Origin: JAVKBW01 sp964352715
GTDB taxonomy: Bacteria; Pseudomonadota; Alphaproteobacteria; UBA8366; Aestuariispiraceae
Assembly (NCBI GenBank): GCA_964352715.1
Contig: CAYGSU010000095.1
Location: forward strand, 1-10,734
Direction: 5' to 3'
DNA length: 10,734 bases
The notes beneath the pieces are model-generated. The model had not been told where the DNA came from, did no database searches, and saw only the letters and a program-made list of their open reading frames with translations. Positions 1 to 7,387 of this stretch are shown piece after piece; the stretch's first letter is position 1; each line of letters begins with the position of its first letter. The position numbers and the translations under genes were made by a program.

Positions 1-1518
1 ATGACAAACCCACTCTACGACGCCCTTTTCGCCCCGCATGCAAACAGCGATGCGACACTGCTGATCGGCCCGGACGGAATTGAAACAAGCTACGGTGAGT
101 TTCTGGAAACCGCCGCACGGATCGCCAATGCGCTGGCCGAGGCCGGTCTGCAGCCGGGCGACCGGCTGGCCATGCAGATTGCGAAGTCACCGGCGGCGCT
201 GGCCACCTATGTCGCCTGCGTGCAGGCCGGTGTGGTTCTGCTGCCACTGAACACGGCCTATACCGCGACGGAAGTCGATTACTTCGTCGGCGATGCCGAG
301 CCGAAACTATTACTCTGCGATCCGGCGCAAGCATCATCGCTGAAAGTAGTGGCCGATAAGCATAACGCCCGGCTGATGACGCTGGACGGCGCTGGCCAGG
401 GCAGCTTTGCCGACGCATTCGCCGGTCAGCCGGACAGGTTTGAAACCCGCGATCGCGCAGCGGATGATCTGGCCGCGTTTCTGTATACGTCCGGCACCAC
501 GGGCCGGTCAAAAGGCGCGATGCTGACCCAGGAAAATCTTCTGTCGAACGCGCAGGCGCTGGTGGAGGTCTGGCGCTTCACAGAAAATGACATCCTGCTG
601 CACGCCCTGCCCATCTTCCACACGCATGGTCTTTTCGTCGCCAGCAACGTCACCTTTCTGGCCGGCGGGTCGATGATCTTCCTGCCCGGATTCAATACCG
701 ACCAGATGATCGGCTTTCTGCCCCGGGCAACGACGATGATGGGTGTACCGACATTCTACACCAGGCTGTTGCAGGACGACCGGCTGAACCGGGATCTGGT
801 TTCGCATATACGGCTGTTCGTTTCTGGCAGCGCGCCTTTGCTGGCCGAAACCCATACCGAATTCGAAAAGCGCACCGGTCATCGTATTCTTGAGCGCTAC
901 GGCATGACCGAAACCAGCATGATCACGTCGAACCCGTATGACAGGGAAAGAAAGCCCGGCGCCGTCGGATCCGCCCTGCCCGGTATCGACATCCGCGTCG
1001 CCGACCCGGAAACCGGCAAGGTGCTACCGGGCGGTGAAATAGGCGTTGTCGAAGTACGCGGTCCGAATGTCTTCAAGGGCTACTGGCGAATGCCGGAAAA
1101 GACCGCTGCGGAATTCCGCGCCGACGGTTTCTTCATCACCGGTGACCTGGGGTTCATCGACGACGACGGCTATCTGACGCTGGTCGGCCGCGGCAAGGAT
1201 CTGATCATATCCGGCGGCTACAACATCTATCCCAAGGAACTTGAATTACTGCTGGATGAACAGGACGGCGTGCTGGAATCCGCTGTCATCGGCGTACCGC
1301 ATCCCGATTTCGGCGAAGGTGTGGTCGGTGTTCTGGTGCCGATGCAGGGTGCCAGCATAGACAACGCGGCTATTCTTGCAGAGATCAAACCGAAGGTCGC
1401 AAAGTTCAAACAGCCGAAGGCACTGTTCACCATCGATGCCCTGCCCCGTAACACAATGGGCAAGGTGCAGAAGAACAGTCTGCGGGAGAAATACAAGGAT
1501 ACGTTCAAGGCGTCGTAG
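1..1518 (+). CDS. matB: Malonyl-CoA synthetase (acyl-CoA synthetase, AMP-forming)
   Basis: Predicted to join malonate to CoA with ATP via a malonyl-AMP intermediate in the cytoplasm, giving malonyl-CoA. The 505-residue protein is a complete ANL-superfamily enzyme. It has the P-loop TSGTTGRSKG at 163-172, the RYGMTET motif at 299-305, the GRGKDLIISGG hinge at 397-406, and NTMGKVQK near the C-terminus with the catalytic lysine at K488. Segments such as HALPIFHTHGLFVASNVT (201-218) and GPNVFKGYWRMPEKT closely match my memory of Rhodopseudomonas palustris MatB, whose catalytic lysine is also K488. This points to malonate (possibly methylmalonate) rather than a fatty acid as substrate. The ATG is the first base of the window, so no upstream ribosome site or promoter is visible, but the length fits the family. 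It converges on glpK and is probably not functionally linked to the glycerol genes. The family is secure; exact substrate choice is inferred by similarity. Confidence 0.9.
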   Translation: MTNPLYDALFAPHANSDATLLIGPDGIETSYGEFLETAARIANALAEAGLQPGDRLAMQIAKSPAALATYVACVQAGVVLLPLNTAYTATEVDYFVGDAEPKLLLCDPAQASSLKVVADKHNARLMTLDGAGQGSFADAFAGQPDRFETRDRAADDLAAFLYTSGTTGRSKGAMLTQENLLSNAQALVEVWRFTENDILLHALPIFHTHGLFVASNVTFLAGGSMIFLPGFNTDQMIGFLPRATTMMGVPTFYTRLLQDDRLNRDLVSHIRLFVSGSAPLLAETHTEFEKRTGHRILERYGMTETSMITSNPYDRERKPGAVGSALPGIDIRVADPETGKVLPGGEIGVVEVRGPNVFKGYWRMPEKTAAEFRADGFFITGDLGFIDDDGYLTLVGRGKDLIISGGYNIYPKELELLLDEQDGVLESAVIGVPHPDFGEGVVGVLVPMQGASIDNAAILAEIKPKVAKFKQPKALFTIDALPRNTMGKVQKNSLREKYKDTFKAS

Positions 1519-1543
1519 GCCCGGGCTCACCGTAGTCCGACGA

Positions 1544-3031
1544 TCACGCCGTGAGTGTCCGCCTGACTGCATCGTGCCAGCCGTCGAGCCGCTGCTTGCG
1601 CTCCTCAGAGTTCATCGATGGGGTGAATCGGCGATCCAGTTTCCAGGATTTCGCAAAGCCCTCCTGATCCGGCCAGACCCCGGCCTTGTAACCGGCCAGC
1701 CACGCCGCCCCAAGCGCGGTGGTTTCCAGCACCTGTGGCCTATCGACCGGCGCATCCAGCATGTCGGCCAGGCACTGCATGGTCCAGTCGCTGGCGACCA
1801 TGCCGCCATCGACGCGCAGGATTGTATCCTCCGCCGTGTCCCAGTCTGACTGCATCGCGCCCAGCAGGTCCGCCGTCTGGAAGCAAACCGATTCCAGTGC
1901 GGCGCGCGCAAGATCGGCCGGACCGGTTGCCCGCGTCAGGCCGAACAGCGCGCCCCTCGCGTCCGGATCCCAGTGCGGTGCGCCAAGGCCGGTGAAGGCC
2001 GGCACAAGATAGACGCCGGACCTCGGATCGGCCTGCGCCGCGAGTTCACCCGATTGATCCGCCGCAGACAGGACGCCCAGACCGTCGCGCAGCCACTGCA
2101 CGGCCGCGCCGGCAACGAAGATTGCGCCTTCCAGCGCATAGAAAGTCTGTCCGTCCAGCCGGTAGGCAATGGTTGTCAGAAGCCGGTTTTGCGACGAGAC
2201 AGGCGTCGCACCGGTATTCATCAGGGCAAAACACCCGGTGCCATAGGTGGATTTCATCATGCCCGGTCTGAAACAGGCCTGACCAACCGTCGCGGCCTGC
2301 TGATCACCCGCCACGCCGCAGATCGGTAAAGCGAAACCGGCCACACTTTCGTCTGTCATGCCGAAGTCATCCGCCGATTCCAGCACATCCGGCATCATCG
2401 ATTTCGGAATGCCGAACAACCTCAAAAGATCGTCGTCCCACCTGCCGTCAACGATGTTGTACAACATGGTTCGCGACGCGTTCGTGGCGTCGGTAACATG
2501 GCGTTTGCCGTTGGTAAGCTTCCAGATCACCCAGCTATCGACCGTGCCGAAGGCAAGGTCGCCGCTTTCTGCGCTTTCCCGCGCACCCGGCACGGTATCG
2601 AGAATCCAGGCGACTTTCGTGGCTGAAAAATACGGATCCAGCAAAAGGCCCGTCTTTTCATTCACCATGGCCTCATGCCCTTCTTCCTTTAGGGCAGCGC
2701 ATTTTTTGGCGGTGCGCCTGTCCTGCCAGACAATCGCGTTATACAACGGCTCACCGGTTTTCCGATGCCACACCAGCGTTGTTTCCCGCTGATTGGTAAT
2801 TCCGATGGCGGCGATATCCTTTGCATCGACCTGCGCAGCTTTCAACGCCGTGTGGACAGTCTTGATTGTCGTGTCGATCAGATCCGCCGGCGCATGTTCC
2901 ACCCAGCCGGAACTCGGAAAATGCTGTTCGAATTCAACCTGGCCAACGCCGCGTATGGCGAATGTTTCGTCGAACACGATAGACCGGGTCGAACTGGTGC
3001 CCTGGTCAATCGCCAGAATGTTGCCGGTCAT
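1544..3031 (-). CDS. glpK: Glycerol kinase
   Basis: Phosphorylates glycerol with ATP to sn-glycerol-3-phosphate in the cytoplasm, trapping imported glycerol. The 495-residue protein is a full-length FGGY kinase. It has the N-terminal phosphate loop DQGTSSTR (9-16), the glycerol-binding set R82/E83 (NQRETT), W102, Y134 and D243 (GVAGDQQ), the MKSTYGTGCF segment (259-268), and GLGAPHWDPDARGALFGLTR (348-367). The start is supported by GGGAGG (complement of 3038-3043) six bases upstream. It is the last gene of the leftward glpR-glpD-glpK operon, 23 bases after glpD. At the position of E. coli R236, part of the fructose-1,6-bisphosphate inhibitory site, this protein has A234, and the flanking GGKGGTR loop is not conserved. 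E. coli-style feedback inhibition is therefore unlikely; this is an inference from alignment by eye. Confidence 0.96.
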   Translation of the reverse strand: MTGNILAIDQGTSSTRSIVFDETFAIRGVGQVEFEQHFPSSGWVEHAPADLIDTTIKTVHTALKAAQVDAKDIAAIGITNQRETTLVWHRKTGEPLYNAIVWQDRRTAKKCAALKEEGHEAMVNEKTGLLLDPYFSATKVAWILDTVPGARESAESGDLAFGTVDSWVIWKLTNGKRHVTDATNASRTMLYNIVDGRWDDDLLRLFGIPKSMMPDVLESADDFGMTDESVAGFALPICGVAGDQQAATVGQACFRPGMMKSTYGTGCFALMNTGATPVSSQNRLLTTIAYRLDGQTFYALEGAIFVAGAAVQWLRDGLGVLSAADQSGELAAQADPRSGVYLVPAFTGLGAPHWDPDARGALFGLTRATGPADLARAALESVCFQTADLLGAMQSDWDTAEDTILRVDGGMVASDWTMQCLADMLDAPVDRPQVLETTALGAAWLAGYKAGVWPDQEGFAKSWKLDRRFTPSMNSEERKQRLDGWHDAVRRTLTA

Positions 3032-3054
3032 GCCTTGCCTCCCGTAAGCCGCGC

Positions 3055-4569
3055 CTATTGTAGCGCGGTCTTGTCTTGCATGTAATCCGTCAGGGCATCG
3101 GCGTCATCTTTCGACATGCCGAGCCCGAGCTTTGTACGGCGCCAGAGCACATCATCCGATGTTCTCGCCCATTCATAACGGACCAGATATTTTACCTCGG
3201 CTTCTGACAGATCGCGGCCGAATATCCGTCCCAGATCTTCATGTTTCGACGCGTCGCCCAATACATCATAGGCCCGTGTGCCGTATTGCCGGACAAGCCG
3301 TCGAGCCGTGGTGGCCGCAAGAAACGGGTACCGGGCAGCAATTTCAGCTGTCAGCGCCGCGACCCCGGTCATCGGAAAGTCGCCGCCCGGCAGCGCCGCC
3401 GCATGGGTCCATGGCACACCAGGTTCACGATCCAGGGCCGTGTTGATCTTTTCCAACGCCGATTCCGCCAGCCGGCGATAGGTCGTGATCTTGCCGCCGA
3501 AAATATTCAACCAGGGCCCGCCGGTTCCGTTCTCCTGAAGCTTCAGGACATAATCCCGCGTTGCTTCCTGCGCGGCGGTTGCACCGTCGTCATACAGCGG
3601 ACGAACACCGGAATAACTCCATACCACGGCGTCAGGCGATACGGGGTTCTTCAGGTAGGAACTGACGGCGCCGCACAGATAGGTGATTTCCGCGTCGCTG
3701 ATTGCAGCGGTCGATGGATCACCCTCGAAATCCTCGTCGGTGGTGCCGATCAGAGTATAATCCTGTTCGTAGGGAATGGCGAAACAGATGCGCCCGTCCT
3801 CGTTCTGGAAAATATAGCACCGGTCATGGTCGAACAGCCGTGGCACGATGATGTGACTGCCTTTCACCAGCCGTACCTTCCGAACGGCATTGGACCCGGA
3901 GGCTGACGACACCACGTGGTCAACCCATGGGCCGCTTGCGTTGACTACCATTCGGGCCTGCACTGTCTGGGTCGATCCGTTCGGCACGTCACGAACATCG
4001 ATCTGCCAGCAGCCGTCTTCCCATCGGACACGCTCGACACGCGACCGCGTGCGGATGACTGCCGACCGGTCTGCCGCATCGCGCGCGTTCAGCACGACAA
4101 GCCGGGCATCATCGACCCAGCAGTCAGAATATTCGAACCCCTTCTTGAAGCGCGGATCAAGGCCGGCTCCGACTTTCTCTTTCGTCAGGTCCAGCGTTTT
4201 TGTGGCGGGCAGACGTTTTCTGCCGCCGATATGGTCATAGAGAAACAGGCCCAGGCGCAGCAGCCACGCTGGCCGTAACCCCTTGTGATGCGGCAACACA
4301 AAGCGCAGCGGCCAGACAATATGCGGCGCATTCGCCCATAACAGTTCACGTTCCTCCAGCGCTTCGCGCACCAGACGGAATTCGTAGAATTCCAGATAGC
4401 GAAGACCACCGTGAATGAGCTTTGTCGACAGCGAAGATGTCCCGCTGGCGAGGTCACTCATTTCCGCGAGATAGACTGAATAACCCCGCCCGGCGGCATC
4501 TCTTGCAATGCCACAGCCGTTGATGCCGCCGCCGATGATGAACAGGTCGTATGTTGCGTCGGCACTCAT
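3055..4569 (-). CDS. glpD: FAD-dependent glycerol-3-phosphate dehydrogenase (aerobic type)
   Basis: Oxidises glycerol-3-phosphate to dihydroxyacetone phosphate at the inner face of the membrane and passes electrons to quinone, feeding glycerol into lower glycolysis. The 504-residue protein has an N-terminal Rossmann FAD motif (GGGING, 13-18), the family segment TSSLSTKLIHGGLRYLE (44-60), the substrate-region motif YSGVRPL (319-325, with R323), and FGGKITTYR (357-365). A DAO_C-type helical C-terminal domain contains EWARTSDDVLWRRTKLGL. The length is typical of bacterial GlpD. Its ATG overlaps the glpR stop by four bases (ATGA), and AGGA (complement of 4576-4579) lies six bases upstream, so translation is probably coupled to glpR. 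Glycerol kinase follows directly, completing a two-step catabolic module. No truncation or missing motif is seen. Confidence 0.96.
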   Translation of the reverse strand: MSADATYDLFIIGGGINGCGIARDAAGRGYSVYLAEMSDLASGTSSLSTKLIHGGLRYLEFYEFRLVREALEERELLWANAPHIVWPLRFVLPHHKGLRPAWLLRLGLFLYDHIGGRKRLPATKTLDLTKEKVGAGLDPRFKKGFEYSDCWVDDARLVVLNARDAADRSAVIRTRSRVERVRWEDGCWQIDVRDVPNGSTQTVQARMVVNASGPWVDHVVSSASGSNAVRKVRLVKGSHIIVPRLFDHDRCYIFQNEDGRICFAIPYEQDYTLIGTTDEDFEGDPSTAAISDAEITYLCGAVSSYLKNPVSPDAVVWSYSGVRPLYDDGATAAQEATRDYVLKLQENGTGGPWLNIFGGKITTYRRLAESALEKINTALDREPGVPWTHAAALPGGDFPMTGVAALTAEIAARYPFLAATTARRLVRQYGTRAYDVLGDASKHEDLGRIFGRDLSEAEVKYLVRYEWARTSDDVLWRRTKLGLGMSKDDADALTDYMQDKTALQ

Positions 4570-5357
4570 TGAAGGTCCTGGCTGGACACATCCGGCACGG
4601 CGATTTCAATGCGCGTATCGTTCAGGCGGCAAATATCCACAATTTCATCAGGCGGCGTGCTGTCCGTCACGAAGATGTCGATATCGGACAGGTCGGCGAT
4701 GCGGATCGGGGCCGATCGCTCAAATTTCATGGCATCCGACACCAGGATGGTGCGCCGGGCATGACGAATGATCTCTTGCGCAACCCTGACTTCGCGAAAA
4801 TCGAAATCGAGTATGGTGCCGTCTGCATCGATCGCAGACGCGCCGATCACCGCATAATCGACCTTGAACTGGCGCATGAATTCAACCGTCGCATCGCCGA
4901 TGATGCCGCCGTCGGATTGCCGCACGACACCGCCGGCGATGATGACTTCCACCGAACCGGCTTCGCGCAAATCGTTTGCCGCGTTAAGGTTGTTGGTGAT
5001 CACCATCAGCCCTTCATGGCCCTTCAGCGCATGGGCTACCTGCTCCGTCGTGGTGCCGATATTCAGGATGATCGAACTGTTGTCCGGGATGATCTGCGCC
5101 GCCCGCTCGCCGATCCGGCGCTTTTCGTCTGCGGCAAGCTGCCGGCGCGACTGGTAGGCGACGTTCTGGACCCCCGCCGGATACACCGCACCACCATGAA
5201 ACCGGTTCAGATAACCGCCGTCGCACAGTTCGTTAAGGTCACGCCGAATGGTTTGCGGCGTCACATCGAATTCGGCCGACAGTCCTTCGACATCGACCCG
5301 ACCGGCGCGCCGGGCCCGGTCCAGAATCTCTGTTTGTCGAGGGGTAATTTGGTCCAT
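4566..5357 (-). CDS. glpR: DeoR-family transcriptional repressor of glycerol genes
   Basis: A likely repressor of both divergent glycerol operons. The 263-residue protein has the DeoR layout. An N-terminal winged helix-turn-helix covers about residues 5-60, with the recognition helix TPQTIRRDL at 33-41 and the wing GGYLNRFHGGAV. The C-terminal DeoRC sensor domain includes NIGTTTEQVA (99-108), a phosphate-binding-type loop. E. coli GlpR, a member of this family, is released from DNA by glycerol-3-phosphate; the same inducer is inferred here from the location next to glpD and glpK. The start fits the usual DeoR N-terminus (RQTEIL at residues 7-12), although the nearest AGGA (complement of 5361-5364) is only three bases away, a short spacing. 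It is first in the glpR-glpD-glpK operon and overlaps glpD by four bases, so it is probably autoregulated from the shared control region. The family is certain; the glp role rests on context. Confidence 0.92.
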   Translation of the reverse strand: MDQITPRQTEILDRARRAGRVDVEGLSAEFDVTPQTIRRDLNELCDGGYLNRFHGGAVYPAGVQNVAYQSRRQLAADEKRRIGERAAQIIPDNSSIILNIGTTTEQVAHALKGHEGLMVITNNLNAANDLREAGSVEVIIAGGVVRQSDGGIIGDATVEFMRQFKVDYAVIGASAIDADGTILDFDFREVRVAQEIIRHARRTILVSDAMKFERSAPIRIADLSDIDIFVTDSTPPDEIVDICRLNDTRIEIAVPDVSSQDLQ

Positions 5358-5372
5358 TTGTCCTAGCCGATC

Positions 5373-5402
5373 ACCACATTGTGCATGCGCGAACCATGTG
5401 GT
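5373..5402. repeat. Inverted repeat in the glpR leader
   Basis: ACCACAT (5373-5379) and ATGTGGT (5396-5402) are perfect 7-base inverted arms around 16 bases that themselves contain GCATGC. It lies 16-45 bases upstream of the glpR start codon. It could be a binding site for a second regulator or a leader hairpin near the ribosome site. No matching known site was recognised. Confidence 0.4.
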
Positions 5403-5447
5403 TTTACCAGAAAGATGAAAAGATTTACCTGCACTTTCTCATAATAA

Positions 5448-5509
5448 TTTTCGTAATATTTTCGTTTTTGCAACAATATTTTCAACTTGACGTTCGTTTT
5501 TGTTCGTTT
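5448..5509. promoter_or_regulatory. Phased TTCG direct repeats, probable GlpR operator cluster
   Basis: TTCG cores occur in the same orientation at 5450, 5461, 5493 and 5503, with a one-base variant (TTCA) at 5481. The steps are 11, 20, 12 and 10 bases, close to one or two helical turns. The fuller boxes are TTTTCGT (5448 and 5459), TTTTCA (5479) and GTTCGTTT (5492 and 5502). DeoR-family repressors typically bind repeated short boxes, and GlpR operators contain TTCG-type cores, so these are likely sites for the adjacent regulator. The last two boxes lie between the -35 and -10 elements of the glpV promoter. Assignment to GlpR is an inference. Confidence 0.65.
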
Positions 5510-5515
5510 GATGAT
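5487..5515 (+). promoter_or_regulatory. Candidate sigma70 promoter of the glpV operon
   Basis: TTGACG (5487-5492, five of six to TTGACA) and GATGAT (5510-5515, four of six to TATAAT) are separated by exactly 17 bases. Transcription would begin around 5521-5523, leaving a leader of about 25 bases with a strong ribosome site. The spacer is almost entirely occupied by two GTTCGTTT boxes, which fits repression by blocking RNA polymerase. Confidence 0.55.
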
Positions 5516-5526
5516 CGATCGTCATC
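5510..5526. repeat. Imperfect palindrome at predicted glpV transcription start
   Basis: Arms GATGA (5510-5514) and TCATC (5522-5526) flank TCGATCG, so GATC-rich symmetry spans the -10 element and the predicted start site. It could be an additional operator half-site pair, or chance symmetry. The arms are short. Confidence 0.35.
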
Positions 5527-5532
5527 TCACCT

Positions 5533-5540
5533 GGGAGGAA
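5533..5540 (+). promoter_or_regulatory. Strong ribosome binding site of glpV
   Basis: GGGAGGAA ends seven bases before the ATG at 5548 and fixes the start. It is the best Shine-Dalgarno in the rightward operon, consistent with high output of the binding protein. Confidence 0.75.
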
Positions 5541-5547
5541 CAAAAAA

Positions 5548-7284
5548 ATGAGATATGGACTAGGAGCCACATCGGCGATCATCGCCTTTGTGGGTATGAC
5601 CATGACGGCACAGGCCGACATGGCCGCCGCCGAAAAATGGATCAACGATGAATTTCAGCCGTCGGCGCTTTCGGAAGCGGAACAGAAAAGCGAAATGCAG
5701 TGGTTCATCGATGCCGCTGCGCCGTTCAAGGGAATGGAAATCAACGTACTATCGGAAACCATTCCGACCCACACCTATGAATCGCAGGTCCTGACCAAGG
5801 CGTTCGAGGAAATCACCGGCATCAAGGTCAACCATCAGCTTCTTGGCGAGGGCGAAGTCGTCCAGGCCGTGCAGACGCAGATGCAGACAAACCGCAACCT
5901 GTACGATGCCTATATCAACGACAGCGACCTGATCGGTACGCATTCGCGCCTGCAGCTCGCCATCAACCTGTCTGACTGGATGGCCGGCGAAGGGTCGGAT
6001 GTCACCAACCCGATGCTGGATATCGACGACTTCATGGGCAAGTCGTTCACCACCGGCCCGGACGGCAAGCTGTATCAGCTTCCCGACCAGCAGTTCGCGA
6101 ACCTGTACTGGTTCCGCAAGGACTGGTTCGACCGGGCCGACCTGCAGAAACAGTTCAAGGACATCTACGGCTACGACCTGGGCGTTCCGGTAAACTGGTC
6201 CGCCTATGAAGACATCGCAGAATTCTTCTCGGAACACGTGAAGGAAATCGACGGTGTCCAGATTTACGGCCACATGGACTACGGCAAGCGTGCGCCTGAT
6301 CTTGGCTGGCGGATGACCGATGCCTGGCTTTCGATGGCCGGCGCGGGATCGAAAGGCATTCCGAACGGTCAGCCGATCGACGAATGGGGCATCCGGATGG
6401 AAGAGGATAGCTGCAACCCGGCTGGCGCATCCGTCACACGCGGCGGTGGCACCAACGGCCCGGCTGCGGTCTATGCGATCCGCAAATGGGATGAGTGGCT
6501 TCGGAAATATGCGCCTCCGGGTGCGGCCGATTACGACTTCTATCAGTCGCTGCCGGCGCTGAGCCAGGGTAACGTGGCGCAGCAGATCTTCTGGTACACG
6601 GCGTTCACCGCTTCGATGGTTGCGCCGAAATCGGAAGGCAACAACACGGTCGACGACAGCGGCACACCGCTGTGGCGCATGGCCCCGTCGCCGCACGGCC
6701 CGTACTGGGAAGAAGGCCAGAAGCTGGGCTATCAGGACGCCGGCTCGTGGACTTTCTTCAAGTCGACACCGGTCGACCGCCGCAAGGCAGCCTGGCTGTA
6801 CGCGCAGTTCGTCGTCTCCAAGACGGTGGACGTCCGCAAGAGCCATGTCGGTCTGACATTCATTCGCGACAGTACGGTTCGCCATGAAAGTTTCACCGAA
6901 CGCGCACCGAAACTGGGCGGTCTGGTGGAATTTTACCGCTCACCCGATCGGGTGCTGTGGAGCCCGACAGGCGTTAACGTTCCGGATTATCCGAAACTGG
7001 CGCAGTTGTGGTGGCAGAACATCGGTGACGTGAACTCGGGCACCTTCACCCCGCAAGAAGCCATGGACCGGTTGGCCGGTGAAATGGACCAGGTGATGGG
7101 CCGGATGCAGCGGGCCGATGAAGCCAACAACACCTATGGCGGTTGCGGCCCTCGTCTGAACGAGGAAAAGGACGCCAGTGAGTGGATCGGCAAGGGCGGC
7201 GCCAAAGCCAAACTGTCGAACGAAAAGCCACAAGGCGAAACCATCGCCTATGAAGAGCTCGTCAAACGGTGGTCGTCTAACTGA
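5548..7284 (+). CDS. glpV: Periplasmic substrate-binding protein of glycerol ABC transporter (GlpV-like)
   Basis: Predicted to capture the substrate, most likely glycerol, in the periplasm and deliver it to the GlpP/GlpQ permease. The 578-residue precursor has a short signal peptide with one arginine near the N-terminus, a hydrophobic stretch at about 7-20, and a probable cleavage after A21-Q22-A23. The mature region has features of a family 1-type extracellular sugar-binding fold, for example VLTKAFEEITGIKV (81-94), LPDQQFANLYWFRKDWFD (178-195) and the helical GAGSKGIPNG region. At about 555 mature residues it is well above the usual 400-430 of such proteins. It resembles the large GlpV reported with rhizobial GlpSTPQ. 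Only two cysteines remain, C289 and C533, which could form a disulfide. It is the first gene of its operon, with a strong ribosome site and a hairpin after its stop, both favouring excess over the membrane parts. The substrate is inferred from the glpRDK neighbours. Confidence 0.85.
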   Translation: MRYGLGATSAIIAFVGMTMTAQADMAAAEKWINDEFQPSALSEAEQKSEMQWFIDAAAPFKGMEINVLSETIPTHTYESQVLTKAFEEITGIKVNHQLLGEGEVVQAVQTQMQTNRNLYDAYINDSDLIGTHSRLQLAINLSDWMAGEGSDVTNPMLDIDDFMGKSFTTGPDGKLYQLPDQQFANLYWFRKDWFDRADLQKQFKDIYGYDLGVPVNWSAYEDIAEFFSEHVKEIDGVQIYGHMDYGKRAPDLGWRMTDAWLSMAGAGSKGIPNGQPIDEWGIRMEEDSCNPAGASVTRGGGTNGPAAVYAIRKWDEWLRKYAPPGAADYDFYQSLPALSQGNVAQQIFWYTAFTASMVAPKSEGNNTVDDSGTPLWRMAPSPHGPYWEEGQKLGYQDAGSWTFFKSTPVDRRKAAWLYAQFVVSKTVDVRKSHVGLTFIRDSTVRHESFTERAPKLGGLVEFYRSPDRVLWSPTGVNVPDYPKLAQLWWQNIGDVNSGTFTPQEAMDRLAGEMDQVMGRMQRADEANNTYGGCGPRLNEEKDASEWIGKGGAKAKLSNEKPQGETIAYEELVKRWSSN

Positions 7285-7315
7285 CCGGGTTTGCCGAACA
7301 GGTTCCTGCCGGTAT

Positions 7316-7341
7316 CGGGGCGGCGCTTTAGCGTCGTCCCG
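7316..7341 (+). promoter_or_regulatory. Intercistronic hairpin between glpV and glpS
   Basis: CGGGGCGGCGC (7316-7326) pairs with GCGTCGTCCCG (7331-7341) to give an 11-base-pair stem with two G-U pairs and a TTTA loop. A T-rich run (7355-7367) begins about 14 bases later, too far for a standard intrinsic terminator. More likely roles are protection of the glpV message from 3' decay or partial termination, giving more binding protein than transporter. The stem is directly visible; the function is inferred. Confidence 0.6.
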
Positions 7342-7387
7342 AACGGTGGGGGTCATTTTTCCTTTTTCAGATTGTTTTAAAAATATC

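Larger units (their letters stand above)
5358..5547. promoter_or_regulatory. Divergent control region between glpR and glpV
   Basis: This 190-base gap is the only sizeable intergenic region and must hold the promoters for both operons. It is much more AT-rich than the flanking genes, especially 5440-5510. It contains repeated TTCG boxes, a sigma70-like promoter facing glpV, a 7-base inverted repeat close to glpR, and an imperfect palindrome at the predicted glpV transcription start. I found no convincing -35/-10 pair for the leftward glpR promoter. A weak candidate on the minus strand is TTGAAA (complement of 5480-5485) with GAAAAT (complement of 5458-5463), spacer 16, which would place it among the TTCG boxes. 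Confidence 0.8.

Noticed and set aside
1519..1543. Possible bidirectional terminator between matB and glpK
   Set aside because: GCCCGGGC is a palindrome with no room for a loop, and CTCAC/GTGAG arms are only five bases with a long loop and no T-run. No convincing terminator is visible.
4551..5366. A 271-codon open frame on the plus strand opposite glpR
   Set aside because: It mirrors the full glpR gene, whose DeoR motifs are clear; the antisense product shows no family features.
5749..6885. A 378-codon open frame on the minus strand opposite glpV
   Set aside because: It lies wholly inside a convincing gene on the other strand, has an arginine/valine-rich composition typical of antisense frames in GC-rich DNA, and shows no recognisable motif.
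7178..7387. Upstream extension of glpS, overlapping the end of glpV
   Set aside because: The extra 70 residues are low-complexity frame-shifted glpV sequence plus the hairpin region, and ABC ATPases of this group begin close to MTLEL.
7355..7387. Possible internal promoter before glpS
   Set aside because: The region is AT-rich, but no -35/-10 pair with acceptable spacing was found.
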